A stretch of 64,000 bases of DNA from Oxytricha trifallax (lineage: Eukaryota; Ciliophora; Spirotrichea; Sporadotrichida; Oxytrichidae). Shown piece after piece: positions 10,016 to 22,430 of this stretch; the stretch's first letter is position 1; each line of letters begins with the position of its first letter. Made by a program: the position numbers and the translations under genes. The DNA lies in contig ARYC01001110.1 in the NCBI GenBank assembly GCA_000711775.1, positions 62,001 to 126,000 on the forward strand, in the 5' to 3' direction. The notes beneath the pieces were generated by a model that did no database searches, had not been told where the DNA came from, and saw nothing but the letters and a program-made list of their open reading frames with translations.

Positions 10016-11586
10016 ATGGTCGAAAGAGTCGCACATTAAGAAGAATCTGCTGTTGAGCAGAAAATACTGAACTTACTCAGTCAAAGCGAAGTCATTGAGG
10101 ACACCCAGTCGCTCGCTCAAGAACTTGGAATTTCAATTTATTTGTGTTTTAATGTATAAATTTCACATGTTGAATTAGATAAGACCTTGAAGTGTTTAAA
10201 AAAGCATTAATCTATCCTAGTTAATTTAAAGTTTGTTGGTTGATGATTACGTAGATTGCAAGTCATTGAGAAAGAATCACTTGAATTGACTGATGAAGGA
10301 GCTTAGTACGCAGAGAGAGGTACACCAGAGTATCAATACGCTTCAGCACTTTAGGTTAATACTCCCATTAACAAAGCCGAATTTGATAAGAGCGTAGGAG
10401 CTGAATTAGCCAAAATTAGATTTTCAAAGGCTATGTAAAAGAAATGGGTCAGACTAGTTCCTGATAATAAAGAGCAAGTTGAAAGAATCGCCGAAAAGCT
10501 TGAAGATTCTGATAAAGATTAACTTAACAAGTACTAAACAATCGTTGATCTCGAAGCTCATGATAAAAAGGTTCTTGATTAAATGAAAAAGAGAAAGCTC
10601 GTTAATGTAATTACTCAGAAATATTACAAAGTCACTAAAGGAAGCAATTACGCTCCACGCAGAGTTAAGCTTGAAACTGATCTTACAGCTGATATGCTAA
10701 GAACAAGAGCTTAGAAGGATACAAGTTCAAAAACTATAACTTCAACTCAGTAGGAGTTGTCCAAGAAGGTGGTCACTTGCACCCACTTTTAAAAGGAAGA
10801 ACACATCTCAGAGATATTCTATTAGAGATGGGTTTCAATGAGATGCCCACCAACAGATATGTTGAAAGTTCTTTCTGGAACTTCGACACTCTTTTCCAAC
10901 CACAAAGTCATCCAGCAAGAGACATGCACGATACTTTCTTCCTTAAAAAGCCAGTACTCTGCAAAGATTTCCCAGCTGAATATGGTGAAAGAGTTAAAAA
11001 CATGCAAGAAAAGGGAGGATTTGGCTCAATCGGTTATCAATATAAATGGGATATTAATGAAGCCAGAAAAAATTTGCTCAGAACACACACTACTGCAGTC
11101 AGCTCTCAAATGCTACATGCTTTAGCAAACCAAGGTGAATTCAAGCCAATGAAATATTTCTCTATTGATAGAGTCTTCAGAAAAGAAACCCTCGATGCCA
11201 CTCATTTGGCAGAATTCCATCAAGTAGAAGGACTCATTGCTGATAGAAATATCGGACTTTCTCATTTGATCTCACTCTTGAAGGAGTTTTATGATAAAAT
11301 TGGTATTAAGCAATTAAAATTCAAGCCAGAATACAACCCCTACACTGAACCTTCAATGGAAATTTTCAGTTATCATCCTTAAATAAAGAAGTGGGTTGAA
11401 ATCGGTAACTCAGGTGTTTTCAGACCAATGGGATTACCAGAAGACGTAAGCGTCATCGCTTGGGGTCTCAGTCTTGAAAGACCAACCATGATCTACTATG
11501 GCATCAACAACATTAAAGATTTGTTTGCCCATAAGGTTTCTCTTTCATCAACCAAGCAAAACAAGATCTGCTATATCAACCCATGA
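10016..11586 (+). CDS. FARSA: Phenylalanyl-tRNA synthetase alpha subunit (cytosolic type)
   Basis: The C-terminal two thirds is a class II synthetase core: [43 protein letters not shown], then motif 2 [39 protein letters not shown] and motif 3 [11 protein letters not shown]. It charges tRNA-Phe as part of an alpha2-beta2 enzyme in the cytosol. The N-terminal winged-helix region begins [18 protein letters not shown]. In-frame TAG/TAA codons fall at Gln-like positions, and TGA ends it at 11584-11586. Oddities: two 30-bp direct-repeat-flanked extra stretches at 10130-10165 and 10195-10230; one frame break near 10722 cured by an extra A in an A run; and four or five residues missing from the usual GVFRPEMLxPMG, which reads GVFRPMG at about 11415-11435. 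Confidence 0.93.
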
Positions 11587-12142
11587 AAAAGAAAAATTCA
11601 TTCTGTAATGCATTTCTAATATAATTTATTTAGATAATTTATTAGCACTACATCTTGATACATTAATTCAACATTAAGGATCAGCTTATTGAGAATTATA
11701 AAAAAAATGAAAAATAATTATATTATTGCTGAATTTTAACTTGAAGGGAGATTAAAAGAAATAATTTGTACAAAATAATATAGGTAATAAAAATTAATCA
11801 GACTTCACTATTCTTTATACTATTTAATCAAAATATAATAGTCGTTAAAGAAGCCCAAATCAATTTCAAGAAGTAGATTCTTAAATTTATAATTAAATTC
11901 TGCTATTCTCTATGTGTAAAAAAATAAACAGATGCAATTGGAAATTCAATTCAAAATTCAAACCCACTTTAAACTATATATTTAAATCAGCAAGATTAAG
12001 ATAACTTAATTAGGCCAAATTTAACAGTCACTTTACTTATTTGAAAACTAAAAATAAATCTATAAATTTTAATGTGCCTAAATAAATTATACCTACTAAT
12101 AATTAAAGAAGAGCATAATTATTTCCAATTTTCTTTCGACTA
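11587..12142. other. AT-rich intergenic region
   Basis: About 550 bp without a credible frame on either strand, with many short A and T runs. It separates two genes on the plus strand and presumably holds the 3' end of PheRS and the promoter of the next gene. No motif could be supported. Confidence 0.5.
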
Positions 12143-15100
12143 ATGTCTTAACAAGAAAGAATGAATTATCATAATATAAGAGCAAGTTTTCATAATAAAA
12201 ATGAGTCGGAAAATTTTAATAGTTACAACGAAAACGAAGATTAAATTGATGACTCATTAAATTCTTTTGATGAATTTGAAGAATCAGATGATGAACAAAG
12301 TAGGTAAATAATATTTTTAATAATCCATCTTATTTTAATGAGACTGTTCATTTGTTTATTTACTAGATATTTAATAAAAATGTTATAAAATATTCTTATT
12401 TGAATAGGCAACAACAAGTGTCAAACTATATATTAATAATTAAATTGTCTTAAATATAGTTAAATCCTAAAATTATGAATGATTTTGAGTCAAAATTATG
12501 AGAATAAGGTTAAGTCTAGTTTTTTGGCAAATAACAAGGGATTGGCAAATCAATTCGATTTAAACTCAGAATAAGAGCAATAATGCTAAAAAATTATTGA
12601 CTTTAGGGAAATTAAACTAAATAAAATATGAAGATGTCAAATTGCTTTACTATTATAATATAGAGATCTTAGCCCTTATGTCTGGGTTAAAATTGATATT
12701 AATCAGATTTAAGTTTATCTTCTAAAATTTTTCAGGTACTTCCTATATTATAATAACTATCCAATTTCCAATTATATAATCGCAAAGTGATTTTACATAT
12801 ATTATTTTTATTGTTGCAATCATAAGACTAAGCTAATCCTCTGATAAATAAATTCAAAGCTCATCCTCTGGCAAATCTTATTTAGGCCATATTAAACGCA
12901 AAGAATAGATTTGACAGGACAAATACCATTCAAGAGGACGCACATGAATTTCAAGGATTAAATTAAAATATTCAAGACTCTGGTTTAATGGCCTCAATAA
13001 TGCAGCAAAGCAGAGGAGTTACAATTTATAAATAGAATTTGATAATTAAAAATGAAATTAATTCGAAGTTTTAGATAAAGAAATATGACTGAGCAGAAGA
13101 TGCCGTGTCACTCACTGAAAATGTAAGTTTTTTTACAAAGAACATAGTTAAATTTTTTATTTTACAGGGGTCGCATCTGGTAAGAGTGGTGGTGGGAACA
13201 GACAAAGACTTTGCAAAGCAGCTAAGAAAAATGGTGAAGGAGTATGCAAATATGCAAATGGTAATATTTAAAAAGGAACATGAAAAGAGAATGAAACTTT
13301 TTTTAGATTTACACTTTGTATTTTAGCTTATTGTTTTCCTTTATTATTGATCGAATTCTTATAATCATTTATTTTTCAAATTGTTTTTCATAAATGCCTC
13401 AAATCAGCATTGAACAATTCACCTCTTCGGATTAAGAGCAGAATTTAAGGCAAATTTAGTAAACTTAAAGACTTGTCAGTGCATCGAGTTTACTCAATAT
13501 CCCAAATGTCGACGATGAAACAAGTAAAACACTTCTTAAAAAAGCAAGTCTTCTTAGCAATGAATGTAAGAACTTCTAAAGATTAATTTTACCTATATAG
13601 TTAAGCAAGTAGAGTTTGAGTTAATTGAAGATGAGGATGACATGGCAGAGAAGTATAAGTTAAAAATTCAAAATAAGAAACAAGAAAGAATGAATTCCAT
13701 AAAAAGTAAGGGAGAAGAGACTAAAGGAAATGGATTTAACTGGGATGATCGATAACTCAGTTTAATGCCTAATGCGAATAATCGCCATGAATACCTTATA
13801 AAAAATTAAGTAGAATAAGAGTGCCGAATAGGAGATGAAGATGACATTTAAGATATCAACTCAAGCGATGATAGCGATGAGGATAATGAAGATGACGATA
13901 GATTCCCATCCCCTTATCTTAGATAACCATAGAGTGCACTGCTATTTCCTTCAGTAAATGGAGATGCTAAGAAAAAGTCTAAATTTACATAGTAAAAATC
14001 AAATTCAAACATGAAATAAGTAGCAATGGGAGATTAGCAATATCCACAAACACAAATTGGCACTCAACTTCAGGGAATATCATATGATCCAGCTTAAAAT
14101 TAAGCATTATCTCCGCTTAGTTGTGGAGATCGAAAAAGAAAGCAAAGAGTGACTGTGTGTGTTAAGAAAAATTAAAATATAACGCCATCTAGCGGGAATA
14201 ACGAATAAGTATTGTAAATTAAGAAGAAAATTACGAAAAAAAGAGTCTCTGCTTAAAAACAGCCAACTGAGCTCATAAAAGTCAAATCAGTTGCAACGCC
14301 TCTTACGAATCAAAATACAGTCAAAGTTTCATCGTCAAATTTGCAAAACGAAACTTTATCACTTGACAAATCTAAATCATAGATAAGTCATCTTTCATCT
14401 TAATTTTCTATGAAAATCATTTAAAAAAAGAAAAGATCTAATACTAATTTCTTACAAAAGCATAAAAACATGAAGCAGTACCATGAAGTCGTTATGTCTG
14501 ACAAAAATTTCAAATAAGTGTATGCTGATAATTTAAATGCAACGATATTTACCATCCAAAAATTCAAGCGGAACTACTCAAAGAATTACGTTAAAGTTCA
14601 GCAATCCTATACAAAGTTTTTAAAAAACAAAAGGACAATTATCTTTGATATAGATGAAACCCTAGTTTACGCATCTCATGATTAGAATGAAATCCCTCAG
14701 AGTTCAATTGACACTACAATTCGAATAAAGGTTAATAGATTTGTAGGAGCACAAAAAGCTTACTTATCATTTAGACCCTTTGAATTTGATATGCTGGATG
14801 AGCTGTACCCAGATTTTGAATTGATTTTATATACTTGCGGCACTTAATCTTACGCTAAGGCTTTTTCAGAAGCTGTTCATAAATTTTACATGGACAAATT
14901 CCTTAATGGACATCATACAAATTTTATACCTGGTCCTGATAATAATTTCGCCTAATTTTTTTCATTATTTGATCATGTCCTCTCTCTACAATAATGTCTC
15001 TACTCTTATGAGAACGACCTTTATATCAAAGATTTAAAAATACTAATGGCAGAGATCTTAAGGATGTAGTAATTGTTGATAACAATGTTTAAAGTTTCTG

Positions 15101-15290
15101 TCTCTAGCTTACCAATGGTATTCCAATCTTTGATTATGAAGGGGATAAGAATGACAATATACTTATAAACTTAACTGCATATTTAAAGTAATTCCTGTAT
15201 ATTGAGGATGTGAGAGAGAAAGTAAAAAAGGATTTTTAGATAATGAAAATTCTTGAGGAGAAAGGGGCCTTAGATAAAATCGATATTTGA
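12143..15290 (+). CDS. FCP1/NIF-family (CTD-phosphatase-like) protein with long acidic Q-rich N-terminus
   Basis: The catalytic signature D-x-D-x-T reads FDIDETLVYA at about 14647. It is followed by LSFRPFEFDMLDELYP, LILYTCGTQ, YIKDL, GRDLKDVVIVDNN and NGIPIFDY, the order seen in small CTD phosphatases (SCP/NIF domain, about 190 residues). These enzymes remove phosphate from Ser/Thr through an aspartyl phosphate. The upstream part is acidic and Q/S/N-rich. A possible first exon starts at 12143 (MSQQERMNYHN) and a second candidate start lies at about 13393 (MPQISIEQF), so two adjacent genes are possible. Introns fit at about 13122-13168 and 13566-13600. TGA at about 13091 reads as Trp in KYDWAEDA. 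A frame break near 15035 is cured by one extra A. The stop is TGA at 15288-15290. Confidence 0.8.
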
Positions 15291-15417
15291 CTATAATATA
15301 TTAATACAATGAGGTATCGTTTAAATATTTCAATTTCATTGTAAGTACATTTTAATTTTGTTTATACAACCTTTTGAAGTAAAATTAAAAAATTAAAAAA
15401 TATAAAATTCAAAATAA

Positions 15418-17253
15418 TCAGATATAGTGAGGTTGCTCTAACTTATAAGCCTCCCTTATAGCTTAGCTTTCAAAATAAAATTTCTGTTACTTAGCCTTGT
15501 TTCTATATTTCATGAAAATATTGGCAGTTTATGAAGCATTTCTAATCAACTTAGGCTTATCTTTACTCTATAGGTTTAGTGGTAGGATAGTGATTTTTCA
15601 ATTTGAGTGTTTGGGAACTATTGTCCTTATCTCCAACCACCTCCTATTTTATTCATTGACAAAAGCTTATTATTTTTGGCGTACTATATTGAATGCTGTT
15701 GAGAGTAGTAATTTTAATCCTTATATTAACTTAAATGCCCTCCTTTACTCTCGTTGTCTTAATTTTTTATACTTCTTGATTAGCCTGTTTGAGAATATAC
15801 GATCTTTCTGCTGTATGATTGAAAGTCACTTTATTATGCAATTTAACCTAACTTATTGATTTTCAAAGGGGAAATTGGGCCTCTAATTAAGGTGTTCTAC
15901 ATAATTTTATTAGTATTTGGAGTAGTTGGAGGTCTCTAATCAAAATAAACTTTTACTTTTAAATTCATATCATGAGTTTAAATCGTTTAAAAGGTATATT
16001 GACCGAAGGTCATACCTGTCCCAACATTACTTAAATATCCTTAATTCTTGTTAGCCTGCTAATTCAGTAATTTGTTCTGAAGTTTAGTTCTGAATATTGG
16101 ATTAATTCTATGATTTAATATGCATATTTTCACTAACTTTATTGGCTTAATTATTGAAAGAATAGCTTCTTGCTTCATTTTGCTGCATATTGTTTGAGTT
16201 TAGTTTCAGATTAGAATTCTTACTATTACTCTGGAAGTAATTAACAGCGTTTCTTTCTCTTTACTGTTCTAAAAGTTTTCCCGTGACAATTTCATTAAAT
16301 TATATTATTTACATGTCTTGATTTTACTTTTTACAAGAGTTTTTCATGCTTTGATGTGAAATTCTCCTCTTTTGCATCTTCGGGTATAGTTAATGGTTAA
16401 ATTAATAATAAAAATTTGAACTATGTTAAGTAATATAAAAATTATTTAAATTAATGATTAGATGAAGTTCGCTTATGACTAGGAGGAGAAGTCTCTTTTA
16501 GATTCAGTGGGCTAGATAGTTTTGACAGTCCCATACCTTTAGTGATACTTTTAAGGTTTACCACAACTGGAGTAAATGCCTTAGCATGTCCAAGACTAAC
16601 ATCTTTAAAATATACTTAAATGCTAAATTAATTCCATTTGAATTGAATTAATTTAGCAAAAAATAATTAATTCTTTGAATTAAGGCCTTAATCTGGTCAT
16701 GTTCTATATTTATTAAGTTTTCTTCTCAGATATCATGCCCTCTATACCTTTAATATTCAATGCAGATTTTTAAGCTGAAAAAATATAGGGATTATTAATT
16801 TAACTATTCGCATGAATATTATCTGATTGTTGAGGACTAAAAAGTCTAAGTTTCTAAGCTGTTCTTAGATTTTTACCAGCAGATTTCTTGACTGTTTAAT
16901 TTTTTAATTTTAAGTAGCTGTTTTTTCTGGGGAACATATAAGATGGCTTCACTTTTTAATTTTCTTTGCTTATGAAGTAATTGTGTGCATCTTTCTCTTC
17001 CATTTTCTACTTGAACATTTGATACTTGAATTCCTGCACTATTTTATCATGCTCAATAGTAAATTATTCAAAAATATAGTTAATTCAGTATAATTATTAT
17101 TATTTCAGGTTTTTTATAAGAATTATTTTTATGCTCTTTTTCAGCATCATTTTGAGTTGTTTCATCGTTATCTTAATCTTTAGTCCCATTTAACTGTAAA
17201 TTTTAGGTAGTGGCAGTAGCTTCAGGAAACTTATTTTACTTAGAGAAATTCAT
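15418..17253 (-). CDS. Unrecognised basic, Q/N/S-rich protein
   Basis: A protein-like frame starts at MNFSKQNKFPEATATTQ (ATG at 17251-17253). After breaks near 17040-17110 it continues as EHDKIVQEFKYQMFKQKM, then KSAGKNLRTAQKLRLFSPQ, and near 15600-15850 as a long Q/S/N/Y-rich frame. A short tail rich in Lys and Glu ends HYI-TGA at 15418-15420. Composition and TAA/TAG-as-Gln use match neighbouring genes. No domain was recognised, although short basic helices suggest a scaffold or cytoskeletal role. It is convergent with the phosphatase gene, leaving only about 130 bp between the two stops. Several frame changes remain unexplained, so the single-gene model is tentative. Confidence 0.45.
16621..16658. 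repeat. Short perfect-looking hairpin
   Basis: An inverted repeat TGCTAAATTAATTC faces GAATTAATTTAGCA around a 10-base loop. It lies between two protein-like stretches of the minus-strand gene. It could be part of an intron or a small insert; no flanking duplication was found. Confidence 0.6.
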
Positions 17254-17659
17254 GGTACTATGACCCATGAATCCAAATTAGGAATTCTAATGCTAGTAAT
17301 CAAACATCTTCAACAATTTTATTTCATCTTTATTAGTGTCTCTCTCCACTTTAACTCCTCCCATCTCCATTCTTATTTGTTTGTAAAAAAAAACATAATA
17401 TTTAATATGCACTATCTCTACTACTCTAAACATCTCAGGAACAGTCTTGTTTCTTTCATCAGAAATATAAAATTAATGTGAAAATTATTATATAAAATTA
17501 TAATAAAATAAAGAGATATGTATAAGTGAATAAATCATATCCATTATTTTAAGCATGCATGTAATTTATAATTATTTTATTAGTTCATATAAATCTCTAA
17601 ACTAACCTTAAAGTCTCCCTCTTCACAATTTTAAAAGCAATTGCCTTCATAGCTTAATA

Positions 17660-20530
17660 AATAAATATCTCCTCAAGATGCAGTAAAGTAATTAGCTCAG
17701 CTGAGAGACAAGCCTTTGAAGGAATTCAAGGAGTCTATGATATCGGTCATCGCCATTTTTGGAGTCAAAAATGGCAATCACCCACCTAATTATGATAAGC
17801 CAGTAGGGGGGGCTTGGGGTATTATTTATATATAAATTTTTATTTAATTTAATTAATAATATATAACTGTTTAAGGGATAGCAGAATTAAAGAGGGGGCG
17901 ATAAATCAGGAAAAGTAGATGCCATAATAACTAGATTTAATTAAAAAATAGGCAATAGAGTAAATCATAAAAACGATTGTTCAATTGATGAATTTTAATA
18001 TGATTAAAATCCACCCAGAATAGAAATTAAAGAATAAGATTAGCTCTAAATATTTTTAAATTATTATATAATTATAATGAACTAAATGGAAGAAGACTAT
18101 GAAATCCAATTTTTCATGACATAGAAAGTTTAGAAGAACAACAAGCCAAATTCCATGATTTTATAGTACGAACTAGATAGATAATTTAGCAATAAAAGGT
18201 TAGATACTAACGACTTAAAGATTGATGGTTTAGGCAGTAGGATGCAAAGCTAACAGTTTCTCCCTTAAAATAATCTAATTTGAGAGAGAAATATTACTAT
18301 ATTAAATAAATATTAATTGGATAATTTATTCAGAATATTTTAGCAAAATAAAATTAATTTTATATAAATCAATAAAAGAAACGCATTAATAATAGAAGCT
18401 ACGGATTCAGGCCAGACACCCCTGATATAAATTATATGATAAACTAGAATGAATTTGGTGACAGAAAAATGCTAATGACTAAGCTGAAATTAAAATATTA
18501 ATTTATGTAAGAAATTCTTTTTAAAATCATAAAACAAAGAAGATCAAATGATTGTTGCATAATATCATGAAATAATTATTGTTTCATGAAAACTTTGATT
18601 TATTCTATATTTATTTTTTTTTAAATTTTGACATATAATCATATGAGCAATTTAAGGAAAACATCCTTGCTTTCATATTGAGCATTATGACTTTAATGTA
18701 CAGAGTATAATTTATTTAATTGGTTATTATGTTAATAAATTAGCTGAATGAAGTTTAGGAAAGTCTTACTGGTGTGTAAATGGGCTCTCCCTTAATGAAA
18801 AAGAAACTGAAACAAGTAGAACAATAATTATATTTTTAATAATTTTTTAATATCAGTTAAATCAAATCAAAACAATTGTTAAATTTCTTCTTAAATTATT
18901 ATAAAAAAAGTACTTGGCTGCAGAAAATCTAACTGGAAGTTTGGGCAGTTTAGACTTCGTAGATATAAGAGAAGGTGCCCAACACCTAGAATACGATCAA
19001 ATCATCGATGGATTTTTCCAAATAAAATCCTCTAAAAATTTATGTTAAGACCAGAGCAAAAACAGAATCAATAAGTTGCTAAGATAAGCTAGAGCTTTGG
19101 TAATTATATTTGCTTTTCCATTAATTTGTTTATTTATAGATGAGAAAAGGAGGAGTTAACTATAATAAATTCAAGAAAGACCTGTGTAAAAGTAATCCAG
19201 AATTATTTAACAATAATATATTGAAAAATAAGATCAGTAACCCTAGATTTATGAAGCCATACACTCTTGTAGAATATTTAGTAATTTCCTTATAAATTTA
19301 TAAATTATTTTAAAATAAGAGAGAGTTGAAAACTTGAAGCTGTACGATAGTAAGAATGACAGTGTGATCGACCCCAATAACGTCAGTCCCACTAAAATGG
19401 CTTAGCCTAGACTATCACTCAATTAAATAATTGCAGAGTAGAAATAGAAAGAGAAACTCCGATTTATCTTAAATGGACCAAATGAAAGAAACAAATAAGT
19501 ATGACACTTAGTTATCAATAGAATTAATAGGGGTCATATAAAGAACTAAAATATAAGTAAGTAAGGTATTTAGAGTAGTAGAAGAAGCAAAGAAGTCACT
19601 GGAGGATGGCACATTAAGTCTTCAAAATTGTTATCAAATTATGCGGTCTCTGCAGGAAACAGTTAAAGCTCAAGATAGAACGACTTCTAACATGATTTAT
19701 TTGTATTATGTTAAAGCATTTAAATGATGCGAACAGCTGAAGATTTACTCTATGATGCCAAATGCTAGGTAGCAATTGGTGATCAAGATCCTAAAGATGC
19801 TAACCAACAATTTAATTATAATTGGATTCTATTAATAGATATATAGATAGAAAGATAAATGCTAAAAGGCGGGAATTAATAAAATAGAGATGCAAATTTA
19901 TTACAGATCTCTACTATATATTAATCATTCTTATTATTACTTACTAATTTGTTAATAAATTCCTTAACTTAGTTAGTTGTGATAAGGTATAAATAAGCTG
20001 GTGACATCGGGTTTACTGTATATCATGCCTCTTCTCTGGTCACTAGTATGGTTTGATTTTCCTAAATGATTTCTTGATCACATCTTGAGATGCAGTAGCT
20101 AGTTTGTTCACCTTGCATGTAATAGTCCTTAGTTCTTGCAACTCCTGTCTGAGCTTCCTTGATCGTTGGGGATATTTCAACTTTTTCGATGAGCCACACG
20201 CCTTTGCATGAGCATGTAATCACTACCTCAACTTGGGTTGAAACATTACTCCTCGGCGTTAACTATTAGTTGGGAGTCGGCAGCTTGTTCCTGGGGGGGG
20301 GGCATGTCCCTCGCGTCACTCCAACAGCTCCCGTTCACTTAGTTGCTCCATGTTCTTCAGCCACATTAGTAAGTAATAATAAGAGATTCTATTAATATAT
20401 TGAATTTCCTTTAAAAGCCTTCAAGCAGCACATAAAAATGAAGGAAGAAAGAGAATAAGAGTTGAGAAGTAAAAAGAACAGTAGAAAAGCAAGAATCTAA
20501 TAATCAAGTGATAATTAACAATCTAATTGA
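17660..20530 (+). CDS. Unrecognised multi-exon protein, split by a 560-bp insert
   Basis: Protein-like stretches on the plus strand include AQLRDKPLKEFKESM and VIAIFGVKNGNHPP near 17700-17790, MEEDYEIQFFMTQKVQ near 18090, and LTGSLGSLDFVDIREGAQHL near 18940. Further on come MRKGGVNYNKFKKDLCKSNP at about 19141, VENLKLYDSKNDSVIDPNN near 19330, and a well-formed run from 19567 (KVFRVVEEAKKSLEDGTLSL) to MPNARQQLVIKILKMLTNNL. TGA at 19725-19727 is Trp in FKWCEQL. After the insert the frame resumes as YIEFPLKAFKQHIKMKEERE and stops at TGA 20528-20530. I do not recognise the family. The exons may belong to more than one gene. Confidence 0.5.
19826..20397. mobile_element. 560-bp insert between 12-bp direct repeats, containing a TIR element with a coding frame
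   Basis: The 12-mer ATTCTATTAATA occurs at 19826-19837 and at 20386-20397, 560 bp apart. The host gene is in phase only if the insert and one copy are removed (560 is not a multiple of three). Inside, a 20-bp inverted repeat, TCTTATTATTACTTACTAAT, lies at about 19929-19948 and 20365-20384. The interior is clearly GC-richer than the surroundings and includes a run of about ten G. The right inverted repeat directly abuts the right direct repeat. The left one lies about 90 bp inside, so the element may have inserted into, or expanded, an older insert. Confidence 0.7.
19930..20366 (-). CDS. Small Cys-containing protein encoded in the 560-bp insert
   Basis: A minus-strand frame starts just inside the right inverted repeat with MWLKNMEQLSERELLE. 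After a shift at a long C run it continues as NVSTQVEVVITCSCKGVWLI, then EISPTIKEAQTGVARTKDYY, GEQTSYCISRCDQEII and, through a TGA readable as Trp, VNPMSPAYLYLI. The CSC and CISRC pairs could bind a metal ion. Total length would be about 140 residues. I know no family with this pattern. The GC content and codon use differ from the host gene, which fits an imported or mobile gene. Confidence 0.4.
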
Positions 20531-20660
20531 CCAGGTACATCCAAGAAAAGAATGGAGATAAAACATAGGAAATATCAGATACTAATTATTTATATAGATA
20601 GAATTAGACAAAAAAATTATTAAAAAATTAAAATAAATTGATTTATTTTTGGAAATTAAA

Positions 20661-22304
20661 ATGTCACTTGTTAACTTTAATGTTGAACCTGAAGATATCA
20701 ATAACAAAATATCTAGACTATATACTGTAAGATTTCTAAAAATTTACATAAGTTTTATAGTATAGTGGTAGTGAATCGCTTAAGGCAAGGGAACATAAGT
20801 TTTATATTTAGAAATTGCCTATAAGTTCGAAATAAACTCTGTAGATAAAGAATTACCTCGATTTTCTAAAAAAAGTATGATCATCTCAAGAAGATTTATT
20901 TCAATCCCAATTTTCAGAATAAATATACTTAATATTTTTCTTATAGATTAAGAGAAGCTTCAGAAATAAAGCACTTTAATGCGTTTAAGAAAGAAATTTG
21001 GGACAACCTATGCATTTGGAGCTTAAGAAGCATTGAATTAAACTTAAACTTTTGGATTCTCAGTTAAAAATAAAGTCATACAAAACTTTAATTTCGATAA
21101 GATACAGCGGAGATTCTAGTAAAGGAAATAATCAACATAAAATTATAATCATAAGAGTAAAGAAGATCTAATCAGTAATTCTGCAAGTTAGAGATAAATC
21201 TTTGTCAATAATCGAAATGAGGAGAAATTTACTTAATAGAAAAGGCTACTTAATCAAAGACCTTCTACTACTTATTAAAATATCAAAGAAAAGGAAGTTG
21301 AAAATTTTCAGTAAATAAATCAAAAGATTTAAATGCCATTATGTTTAAGAATGCTTTCTAGATAAAGTTAAAATATCAATAGATCTCAAAATCTAAACAG
21401 AAATAGATTGAGAAGTTTAAGCTCAGTTGATAGTAATTTAGTAGATAAAATGATTAGAATTATAGATGGAAAACGATTAAAAAGACATTCAATAAATCTT
21501 TATCAATACCAAAAATGAGAGGATTTAAACAGGACTTAGGAGCTATCAAGTTAAAACTAGAAAATATTATATCATTTTTTACTAAGAAGAAAGTAAAGTG
21601 CAGATGTTACAAGCACATTTAGGCCTAGAACAACAAATAATTAAACGTTTGGAAAACAAAAAGATTCGAGGTATGAACTCGAGTAGTTATAAGCCAATGA
21701 AAATAGTTTTTAAAAGCTTAATAACAATGAATCTGAGAATAAGCTATTGCTCTCTATGGTTACATCTAATTCAATAATAACAGGATTGTTCCATAGATCT
21801 ATATTAATTAAAGAGAGGAAAGATTGAATAAAATATTGGAGAATGTTTAAAAGGAACTTTTTGGAATGAAGAAAAGCATTCCTTCTTTAAATTACTTAAA
21901 CTCCAAAGCTCTAAGAGACTAAGCCTCCTCTTAATAAGAGAAAACTCCATCACATCACATTTCGCAATCCTTCAAATGACTAAAAAATATATAGAAAATC
22001 AAGAAACACAACAACTTATTAGAATAGAACCTAAATTTTTAGTGAAGATCCAAAGCATTAAATTAAATATGAATAAAGCCCTATAATGATTAGACAGATG
22101 TGTATTAAAGACACTTTCTATTCACTCTTTCCGGTTTATGGAGTAAGCCCAGACAGATAGGTATCAGAAGTGAAACATCAAATGACTTACTCAGACTTAA
22201 ATTTTATTGAGTAAAATTAACAGCTAAAGTAGACTGAAGCAATTTTGCAAAAAGAGATGACTTTAAAAGATAAACAGAAGAGCTTCTTAAAACTCAAAAC
22301 ATGA
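20661..22304 (+). CDS. Unrecognised Q/N-rich protein
   Basis: The start ATG at 20661 gives MSLVNFNVEPEDINNKISRL, followed by a GT-AG intron at about 20729-20760. The next exon, SESLKAREHKFYIQK, ends at a second intron (about 20874-20946). A long exon then holds STLMRLRKKFGTTYAFGAQ, many Gln and Asn residues and basic patches such as RLRSLSSVD. Later parts include ILENVQKELFGMKKSIPSLN and DTFYSLFPVYGVSPDRQ. The last stretch is a coiled-coil-like LKQTEAILQKEMTLKDKQK and a TGA at 22302-22304. Two frame changes, near 21520 and 21975, are unexplained. No domain was recognised. Confidence 0.5.
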
Positions 22305-22430
22305 GAGGCATAAAATGAAAAAATTAAAACTTAAAAGAGTTGTATTGAGAGTGAATATTCCTTATTTAAATTATAAAAACGATTCATTTAATTTATAATC
22401 AACTAATTTTAAGGTATCCTATATCCATGT

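Noticed and set aside
17690-17800. Dynein heavy-chain stalk similarity (AVKQLAQL...FGVK)
   Set aside because: Only a few residues match and the following NGNHPPNYDK is unlike dynein.
20296-20306. Run of about ten G as a telomere-like or regulatory site
   Set aside because: It is a single homopolymer inside the 560-bp insert and coincides with a frame shift, so sequencing error is more likely.
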